DNA of 29,784 nt from contig JAEUJR010000620.1 in NCBI GenBank assembly GCA_016793585.1, positions 1-29,784 on the forward strand, written 5' to 3'. A model generated the notes under the pieces. The model was given only the letters and a program-made list of their open reading frames with translations. It made no database searches and was not told the DNA's origin. The DNA is from Archangium sp. (GTDB lineage Bacteria; Myxococcota; Myxococcia; Myxococcales; Myxococcaceae). Positions 1 to 9,300 of the stretch are shown piece after piece; position 1 is the stretch's first letter; every line of letters starts with the position of its first letter. Made by a program: the position numbers and the translations under genes.

Positions 1-1
1 C

Positions 2-145
2 GGCGCGCCGGGCAACCCCTCGTGGCGCGACGTGCTCGACCGCGTGGGGCGAACGTCTGCGCAGGGCGGCATGCCCCCGCTCGCGAAAGACGTCGTCGAT
101 GCCGATGGCCTCGCGACGCTCGAGGCCTTCGTCGGCGCGCGCTGA
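2..145 (+). CDS. C-terminal fragment of a protein with an MPPLA motif (cytochrome c/PQQ-dehydrogenase-like tail), 5' truncated by window edge
   Basis: Reading frame 2 is open from the window edge to TGA at 143-145 and gives the last 47 residues of a protein. The tail contains R-T-(x)4-G-G-MPPLA, then VVD, then a short helix ending FVGAR. An Arg followed by MPPLA/MPPLG, 'VD' and a final amphipathic helix is the usual ending of many secreted c-type haem or PQQ/sugar-dehydrogenase-like proteins, where the Met can be the distal haem ligand. No CXXCH is visible because the upstream part lies outside the window. The gene converges on the large surface-protein gene, with about 136 bases between the two stops. 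The assignment is inference from a short tail; that it is a real C-terminus is more secure than its family. Confidence 0.5.
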   Translation, partial: GAPGNPSWRDVLDRVGRTSAQGGMPPLAKDVVDADGLATLEAFVGAR

Positions 146-158
146 GCTCGACCGGTCG

Positions 159-300
159 CTCGATGACGATGGCACCGACGCATCGATGCTGCCGCGCCCC
201 CGTGCCCTCGTCGGCGCACGAGGCGAGTCCTGAATGGCTCGCCTCGATGACGATGAACCCGGGCGGGCGGGTCGACGGCGCTCACTCGATGACGATGAAC
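159..300. repeat. Three spaced copies of a 13-base motif matching the 3' end of the OmpA coding sequence
   Basis: The 13-mer ctcgatgacgatg occurs at 159-171, 243-255 and 285-297; the last two copies extend to 16 identical bases (ctcgatgacgatgaac). Spacing is 84 and 42 bases, multiples of 42. Copy 285-297 encodes the final IVIE residues of the OmpA domain on the minus strand. The other two lie beyond the stop but in the same frame, spelling FIVIE and AIVIE. This looks like remnants of tandem duplication of the gene's 3' end. Confidence 0.6.
219..246. terminator. Candidate bidirectional terminator hairpin between convergent genes
   Basis: A perfect 9-bp inverted repeat, cgaggcgag (219-227) and ctcgcctcg (238-246), flanks a 10-base loop. 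It lies in the gap between the convergent fragment ending at 145 and the large gene ending at 282. There is no T-tract on either side, so it would be a non-canonical terminator. Confidence 0.4.
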
Positions 301-3300
301 TCGACGCGACGGTTCTGCTCGCGCCCTTCGGCCGTCGTGTTCGGAGCGATGGGCTTCGACGACCCGAACCCCTGCGCTTCGAGGCGTGACGGCTCGATGC
401 CTGCCTTCTCGAGGTAGGCCTTCACCGCGCGAGCCCGTGCGGCCGAGAGCGGCTGGTTGAACGCTGCTCCGCCACGGTCGTCGGTGTGCCCTTCGATGCG
501 TACGACCTTCACCTCGGGGTGCGCCTTCATCACGCTGGCGACCTCGTCGAGCAGCGGGAACGAGCGCGGCTGCAGCTCGGCGCGAGAGGTCTCGAAGTAG
601 ACGGCGCCCTTGAGCTCGATGCGCCCGTCTTTGAGCGAGGCATTCGTCTGTGGCGCGGGCGCCGGCTCCACCACGGGCTCCTCCGCGGGGAGAACGAGCG
701 CACAGCCGTTGGCGTCTTCGCCGGCGGCGTCAGGGCACGCATCGTCTTCATCGGAGACGCCGTCTCCATCGGCATCAGGCGGACCGGGCGGCGCGACTGG
801 CGCGACTGGCGGCGGCGGCAGCGTCACCACCTGCGGAACGGGGCAACCATCGGAGGAGCCCTTCACCGCGAGCTCGGGGCACCAGTCGATGTCGTTGGGC
901 ACGCCATCTCCGTCCCAATCGAGGTCGGGGCACTCGGCGGCCACGTGCGAGCGACCTCCACACTTCGCGCTCGAGAGCCCACCGAACGACACGCCGACGA
1001 GCGCACGGAACGCAGGCGTTCCAGGCGCGTTGCCAAAGCCGGGGCCGGCGACCGCGAACACCTCCCAATCACGAATCGCGTAGCGCCCACCGGCGAGCAC
1101 CTCGGCGCTGAAGGGCTGATTCGTGAGCGGCGCGAACCCGCGCACCGAGAGCTCTCCACGCAGCGGCCCACGAACGCTCGACACGGCCGCGCCCATCAGC
1201 ATGCGGCTGCCGATGGCGTCTTCGGGGTTGCTGCTGACGAGCGAGGCCGCCTGGCGCAGGTGCGCGCCTGCTTCGAGCGCCACGCGAACGGGGCCGAAGG
1301 TGCGGCCAGCGCCGACGAGCAGCTGCCCCGACACCGAGGGGTCCTTCGTCAGGCTCTCGACCGAACCGAGCGGCAGGCCCGCCATCACCGTGAAGCCGAG
1401 GTCGAAGGGAGAGCCGTTGCGCTCCTGCATCACCGCCGCGCGCGCCTGAAGCCACGGTGTGCCCATCGCTGCCGACGCCGGAACCCCCGCGATGATGGTC
1501 TCTCCGAGCCGCGTGCGCGCCGATTCTCCCGACTGGAAGAGCACCACCGGCAGGTTCGCGCCCACCTCGAGCCACGGCGTGATGGCGTACGCGCCCGAGA
1601 GCCACGCGGTGACGCGGTGGTCGATGAGCGTCGCTTTGCGCACGCCGTTCTCGAAGTACTGCAACGGCGCGTTCTGGTAGCCGAACGACGCCGAGAACCG
1701 GTAGTCGCGTGCCTGCAGCAGGTCAGCGCCACCGACGACGAGACCACCGCGCGCGGCCGGGTTGAGCTCGAGCTGCTCGACCTCGAACGACTGCACCCTG
1801 CCCTGCGCCGAGGCGACGACGGCCGTGCTGACGATGGCGACCGCAGCCACTGCGCGACGGCGGCGCAGCAGCAGCAACACGCCGAACATCATGAAGAACG
1901 CGAGCGGCGACTGCGACGTCGAGCTGCAGCCCAGGCCACCCCCGAAGTCGATGGCCGCCTTGTCGACCTGCAGCACCTGCGTCGGCGAGCGGTAGCTCTC
2001 TTCGTCACCGGTGCCCTTGATGCCGATGGAGACACCGTGCGCTCCGGCTTCGAGGCGCGGCAGGTCGTACGTCCAGTTGCCGTTCTCGTCGGCGGTGGTG
2101 CTGCCGATGCGCGTGCCGTCGACGTAGACGTTCACCGTCGCGCCAGGCGTCGCGGTGCCGCTCAGCTGCGGGTTGTCGGTGTCGGGCGAAGCGGCCGGCA
2201 TCACCATGGAGCCCGTCGCGTCCTGCACGTCGAACACGCCAGTCGTCGGCTCGCTCTCGTTGCCGCCCGCGTCCTTCGCGGTGACGACGAGCGTGTGGGG
2301 GCCCTTCGCGAGCGCCTCGACCGCGGGGCAGCTCCAGGTGCCTTCGGCGCTCACCGGCGCGGTGCAGACCTCGACACCATCGAGCAGCACGCGCACGGTG
2401 GTGTTGGCCTCGGCGCGACCCGAGATGACGGGCGTGGTGGTGGTGGTGAGCCCGGAAGGGCCGGCGATGAGCGGAGGCTCTGGCCTGGTGAGGTCGACGA
2501 CGAAGCGGTTCATCACACGAACGCTCTCGTTGCCCGCGGTGTCGCGGCTCAGCACCGAGACCGCGTGCGTTCCATCGGCGAGGGTCGACGAGACACAGCT
2601 CCACTGGCCCTGGGCATCGGCGGTGGTGCTGCACTCGAGGTGGCCATCGACCGACACGATGACGGTGCTGCCAGCCTCGGCGGTGCCACGCAGGGTCGGC
2701 GTGCGCTCGCGAAGAATCGAGTTCGCCATCGGCGCTTCGATGGTCGGCGCCACCGGCGTCACCGAGTCGACGAAGAACGCGCGCGGCACCTGCACGCTCT
2801 GATTGCCGGCGGCGTCACGCTGCACGACCCGCAGCTCGACCTCGCCCTGCGGCAGCGGCGACTGCGGCGTGCAAGCCCACGAACCATCGCGCTGAACGAC
2901 GGCCTCACAGACGACCTGCTCCATGCGCGTGATGACGACGCGTGCATCGGGCTCACCGGTTCCCGTCAGCGCAGGCGTCGCGCTCGAGACGATGGCGCCC
3001 GCTCCCGGGCCAGCCCACGCAGGCGCGAGCGGCGCCGTCTCGTCGACGACGAAGCGCTGACCGTCGTGCAGCAGGCCTTCGAAGCCGCGCGCGTCGACGA
3101 TGATGGCGTCGAGCGTGTGCGCGCCTTCGGCGAACGTCACCGCGCACGACCACGACCCGTCCTGCAGGACGAGTGCGTCGCAGAGCACCTGGCTGCCTTC
3201 ACGCACGCGCACCACGCTGCCCGCTTCGGTCGGCGGCGCCGAGCCCGAGATGGTGAGCGACGACGACGAGAGCACCGCGTCCTCCATCGGCAGGGCAATC

Positions 3301-6300
3301 GTCGGCGCGGGAATCACGTCACGCACCGAGACGATGACGATGCGCTCGTCGAAGCCGGCGGCGTTGGTGGCGCGCTCGAGCACCGGGAACCGCCCCGAGG
3401 CCGTCGGTGTACCCGAGACGAGGTCGCCCGAGAGCGTGAGCCCGGCCGGCAGCATGCCCGCGCTGAACGACAGCGGCGCCGTGCCCGTGGCGGTGAGCCT
3501 GAATGAGAACGCAGAGCCGGCGACGGCGAAGACCTCGAGCGCGTTGGTGATGACGGGGCGAGCGCGCGCGGTGATGACCACCGTCTTCACGTCGGTGCCC
3601 GCGAGGTTCGACGCGCCGAAGACGATGCTGGTGACGCCTTCGGCCGGCGGCGTACCCGACAGCGTGCGCGTGTTCTGGTCGAAGTCGAGCCAGGCCGGCA
3701 GGCTCACGGCCTGCACCGTCATGAACTCGGTGCCCTCGAGGGTGAGCGAGTAGACGAGCGCGTCTCCAACGACGGCGTCGACGGCGAGCGCCGAAGTGAT
3801 GCGCGGCCTGGTGCGAACGGTGACCTGCAGCGACTTCGTGTCGGTGCCCACGCCGCTGCTGGCGACGAGGCCGACGGTGAAGACACCGTCTTCGGTCGGG
3901 GTTCCGCTCAAGACACCCGTCGTGGGGTCGAACCGCAGCCACGACGGCAACCCGGTCACGGAGCGCGTGATGGGCGCGGTGCCGTTCGCGGTGAGCGTGT
4001 AGCTGAAGGCGTCGCCCGTGACGGCCGCGACCGAGAGCGCAGAGGTGATGGCCGGGGCGGTGCGCACTGCGATGACGAGCACCTGTGAGTCGGCGCCAGC
4101 GACGTTCGACGAACGCAGAGTGACCTGCACCTCGCCCTCGGAGGTGGGCGTGCCCGAGAGAATTCCCGTCTGCGGGTCGAACGACGCCCACGAGGGAAGC
4201 CCGGTCGCCGAGAGCGCGAGCGGCGCCGTGCCGGTGCTGACCAGGTGGTAGGTCATGGCCTGGCCGACGACGGCTGCGAACGTGAGCGGCGAGGTGATGG
4301 CCGGCGCTCTGCGCGAGGTGAGGGTGAGCGTCTGCTGGTCGACGCCCGAGCCGTTGCTCGCGATGAGGGTGATGGTGAACACGCCTTCACCGTCGGGCAC
4401 GCCAGAGATGACGCCGTTGGCGAAGGTGGCCCATGAGGGCAGGCCCGAGAGCGAGAGGCTCAGCGGCTCGGTGCCGGTGGCGGTGAAGCGGTACGAGAAG
4501 GCCTGACCGACGACGCCGTCGGCCGCGAGCGCCGAGGTGATGACGGGGGTGGAGCCCACGGTGATGACGAGCGAGCTCGAGGCCGAGCCCGCCGCGTTGG
4601 AGGCGCCGAGCGTGACGGCGAAGGAGCCGTCGGCCGTCGGCGTTCCGCTGATGACGCCGGTGCTCGCGTCGAAGCTCGCCCAGGCAGGCAGGCCGCTGGC
4701 GGAGCGGGTGACGGGCGCCGTGCCGCTCGCGGTCACCGTGTACGAGAACAGCTGGCCGACGACGCCCGCTGCAGTGGCCGCTGAGGTGATGGCGGGCCGC
4801 TCGCGAACCGTGACGACCAACGTCTTCGAGTCGGTGCCGACGCCGTTGCTCGCGCCGAGCGAGATGGAGACGAGGCCGTCGGCCGTCGGCGTTCCGCTGA
4901 TGACGCCCGCGTTGAACGAGGCCCAGGCGGGAAGGCCCGTGGCCGACAGCGTCACCGGCGCCGTGCCGCTCGAGGTGAGCGTGTAGCTGAAGGCATCTCC
5001 GACGATGGCGTCGACCGCGAGCGCCGAGGTGATGACGGGCACCGAGCGAACCGTCAGCACGAGCGTCTGTGCGTCGGCGCCAGCCGCGTTCGACACGCCG
5101 ACGGTGATGGAGGTCGCGCCTTCGGCGTTCGGCGTTCCCGAGATGACTCCCGTGCCCGCGTTGAACGAGGCCCACGCCGGCAGCCCGCTCGCCGAGAGCG
5201 ACCGCGGCGACGTTCCGCTCGCGGTCAGCGTGTACGAGAAGGGTTGACCGACGACACCAGCGGCGACGAGCGCCGAGGTGATGGCCGGCCGCGCGCGAAC
5301 CGTGACGACGAGCGTCTTCGAGTCACTGCCCACGCCGTTGCTCGCGCCGAGCGAGATGGAGACGAGGCCGTCGGCCGTCGGCGTTCCGCTGATGACGCCC
5401 GCGTTGAACGAGGCCCAGGCCGGAAGGCTCGTGGCCGACAGCGTCACCGGCGCCGTGCCGCTCGCGGTGAGCGTGTAGCTGAACGCGTCTCCGACGATGG
5501 CGTCGACCGCCAGCGCCGAGGTGATGACGGGTACCGAGCGAACCGTCAGCACGAGCGTCTGCGGGTCGGAGCCCGCGGCGTTCGACGCCCCCAGCGTGAT
5601 GCTGAAGGTGCCATCGGCCGTCGGCGTGCCGCTGATGACGCCCGCGTTGAACGAAGCCCACGAGGGCAGGCCGCTCGCAGAGAGCGAGACCGGCGCCGTG
5701 CCGCTCGCGGTCAGCGTGTACGAGAACGCCTGGCCGACGAGGCCCGACGCGACGAGCGCCGAGGTGATGGCCGGCCGCGCGCGCACGGTGACGACGAGTG
5801 TCTTCGCGTCGGAGCCCACGCCGTTGCTGGCCGAGAGCGAGATGGAGAGGACTCCCGCTGCGGTGGGGGTGCCCGAGATGATGCCCGCGTTGAACGACGC
5901 CCACGAAGGCAGGCTGCCTGCGTTGAGCGTGACGGGCGCGGTGCCGCTCGCGGTGAGCGTGTAGCTGAACGTGTCTCCGACGACGGCGTCGGCCGTGAGC
6001 GCCGAGGTGATGACTGGCCGCGCTCGCACGGTGAGCGTCAGCGTCTTCGAGTCGCTGCCCGCAGCGTTCGACGCGCCGAGCGTGATGGAGAACGAGCCCG
6101 TCGCCGTCGGCGTGCCGCTGATGACGCCCGTGCCTGCATTGAACGACGCCCACGCCGGCAGGTTGCTCGCGCTGGTGCTGACCGGCGCGCTGCCCGACGC
6201 GGTCACGGTGTACGAGAACGCGTCACCGACGATGCCGTCAGCCGAGAGCGCCGAGGTGACCAGCGCCGGCGTCTCGATGGTGATGACGAGCGACTCGGAG

Positions 6301-9300
6301 TCGGTGCCAGCGCCGTTCGACGCCGCGATGCTGACCGAGAACGAGCCATCGGCCGTCGGCGTGCCGCTGATGACGCCGGTGCCCGCGTTGAACGACGCCC
6401 AGGCCGGCAGGTTGCTCGCGCTGAGCGTGACGACGCCGCTGCCCGTGGCCGTCAGCGTGTACGAGAAGGGCACGCCAATCTGGCCGGTGGCGGTGAGCGC
6501 CGAGGTGACCTGCGGCGGCGCCTGAATGGAGATGACGAGCGTCTTCGAGTCGGCGCCCAGCGCGTTGGTGGCACCGATGGTGACCGACGTGCTGCCGCCG
6601 CCCGACGGCGTGCCCGAGATGACGCCGGTGTTCGCGTCGATGCTGGCCCACGCGGGCAGCCCGGTCGCGCTGAACGTCATGGGCACCTGGCCGCTCGCGG
6701 TGATGGTGTACGTGAAGGCGGCGCCCGAGCTGCCGCTCGCGGTGAGCGCGCTGGTGATGGCAGGCGGCGTCGGCGTCGGCGGCGGTGCGGCGATGGTGAT
6801 GGTGAGCGTCTTCGAGTCACTGCCGATGCCGTTGGCCGCGCCCATCGTGACGGTGAAGGTGCCGGCCGCAGGCGGCGTGCCCGAGAGCAACCCGGCGTTC
6901 GCGTCGAACGAGAGCCACGCCGGCAGGCCCGTCATGCTGCGCGTGATGGGCGCCGTGCCTTCGGCGGTGAGCGAGTACGTGAAGGCCTGGCCCGCCGTGC
7001 CGCTCGCCGTGAGGTTGCTGGTGATGACGGCCGGCCCGTCGATGGTGAGCACGAGCGTCTGCGCGCTGCTGCCCACGCCGTTGGTGGCCGAGAGCCCGAT
7101 GGAGACGGTGCCTGCGCTCGTCGGCGTTCCGCTGATGACGCCCGTCGCAGGCGTGAAGGTGGCCCACGCGGGCAGTGACGAGGCGCCGAGCACGATGGTG
7201 GCGGTGCCGGTCGCCGTGAGGGTGTAGCTGAACCCGTTGCCGACGGTGGACGACGCGGTGAGCGGCGAGGTGATGACTGGCGCTCCGCCGACCGAGACGG
7301 CCAGCACCTTGTAGTCGGAGCCGAACGCGTTCGTCGCGATGACGGGCACGTTGTAGACGCCGACCGCGCCCGCGTTGCCCGCGAACACGCCCGTGGTGCT
7401 GTTGAAATAGACGGTGCCCGGCATGTTGCTGGCGTTGAACTGAATGGGCGTCGCGCCCGAGGCGTTCACGTCGATGGTGCCCCACGCGGTGCCCGCCGCC
7501 GCCAGCGTGTACGTCAGCGCCGAGGTGATGGAGGGCGCGAGGCCCGCGGTGATGGTGAGCGTCTGCGTCGCGGTGCCGTTCACGTCGGTGGCCGAGAGGT
7601 CGGCGGTGAACGTTCCCGCCGAGGGTGCGGTGCCCGAGAGCACCTGAGTCTGCGCGTCGAACGACAGCCACGCGGGCAGGTTCGTCGCGCCGAAGGTGAG
7701 GGGCGGCGTGCCGAGGCCGGTGACGGTGAACGAGAACGGCCGGCCGACGGCGGCGCGCGCGGTCGAGGGGCTGGTGATGGCGATGGGGTTGCGGTCGAAC
7801 GTCGCGGTGACCGTCTGCCCGCTGGTGACGGTGAAGGTGCACGCGCCGGTGCCCGAGCAGGTGCCGCCGCTGAAGCCCGCGAAGACCGAGCCCGTCGCGG
7901 GTGTCGCCTGCAGCGTCACGCTGGTGCCAACGCCAAAGCCGCTCGACGTCGTCGTACAACCGGCGCCGCACGAGATGGCCGCCGGCGTCGAGGTGATGGT
8001 GCCCAGGCCCGCGCCGGCGCGCGTCACCGTCACGTACTGCATGGTGCCTGCGATGGTGTCGTCGTCACCGCCGCCGTTGTCGAGCGCGGCAGCCTCCACC
8101 GTGCCCGCAGGCGCCGACGCGAACGCCGTGACGCTCACCGCGCCGATGCCCGTGCTGAGAATGACGTCGGCCTCGAGCGAGTAGGTGACGCTGCCGCCCG
8201 ACGGCAACGTCGCGAGCGTCGAGAGCGCTCCAGTGCCCGAGGCGGCGCCGCACGAGCCGCCGCCCTGCCCCACGCACGTCCAGCTGAGGTTGGTGAGCTG
8301 CGCCGGCGCGTTCGACGAGATGGGCGCGTCGGTGGCCGTCGCGGGCCCCGCGTTGCGCACGGTGATGCTCCAGGTGACGTGCTGGTTCCACATCACCGAG
8401 GCCGCTGCGTCGTCGACGGTGGTGACGAGGTTCACGTACGCCGAGCTGCCGCCCGTGGTGACGTTGGTGGTGATGAGCGGGCCGGTGAGCGGCTGCTCCT
8501 GGTTCGACTGGCTGTAGTACCAGCCGTGGCGAATCGCGCCCGTGGCGGTGGCGTCGGCGCGCACCGTCACCTTGACGTTGCTCGACGCTCCGACGGCGAT
8601 GGCGCCGAGGTCACAGACGACGGTGCCGCGCGTGCCGACGGTGGGCAGCGTGCACGTGATGCCCGGCGTGTCGATGCTGCGGAAGGTGACACCCGCCGGC
8701 AGGTAGGCCGTCAGCTTCGCGCCCGTGGCCGTCGCCGACGAGCCGTTGAGCACGCGGTAGTTGTACTGAAAGTCGCTGCCAGCCTCGACGCTGTCGGGCG
8801 CGCTGCCGTACACGACGAGCCCGGGAATGCTCGAGCCGAAGCTGTCGATGATGGCTTCACCCCAGTGGCCCGACTGCGCGCAGCCGCCGGCGATGACGGT
8901 GGCCGTGAGCGTGTCGCCGATGCTGACGGCGCCGCGCGAGAGCGGCAGGTCGAAGAGCAGCCAGTCGGTGAAGACGACCTGGCCGTTCGACGTCGACTGC
9001 CACGGCACGCCGGCCTCGTTCGAGAAGTTGAAGCGGCTCGCCAGCGTCGTGCCCTTCGTCGTGTTGGTGATGGTGACGAAGTAGTACGGCTGCTCACGCA
9101 GCGAGTGCCCCGGGTTCTGCAGCACCGGCAGCACCACGAAGCGCACGTGCACGAGGCCGTCGGCCGGGTCGATGTCGGCCGTCGTCACCACCGACGACTG
9201 GGTGATGCGGTTCGCGTTGTAGGCAGAGCCCATCTCGTTCACCACGGCGGCCCAGTTGCCGAAGCGCGGGAAGCGCACGGGGTCGGCCGCGGTGAGGCCC

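Noticed and set aside
486..3506. A 1006-codon plus-strand ORF opposite the giant gene
   Set aside because: It is Arg/His/Asp-rich with no recognisable domain, and lies antisense to clear OmpA, TSP3 and Ig coding sequence. It stays open because the G/C codon bias removes stops.
5244..7178. A 644-codon plus-strand ORF opposite the Ig repeats
   Set aside because: Its apparent protein repeats are the antisense image of the He_PIG repeats; composition is extreme in Arg and Asp.
3325..7790. CRISPR-like or satellite array
   Set aside because: The periodicity of about 240-250 bases encodes Ig domains in frame; there are no short identical repeats with unique spacers.
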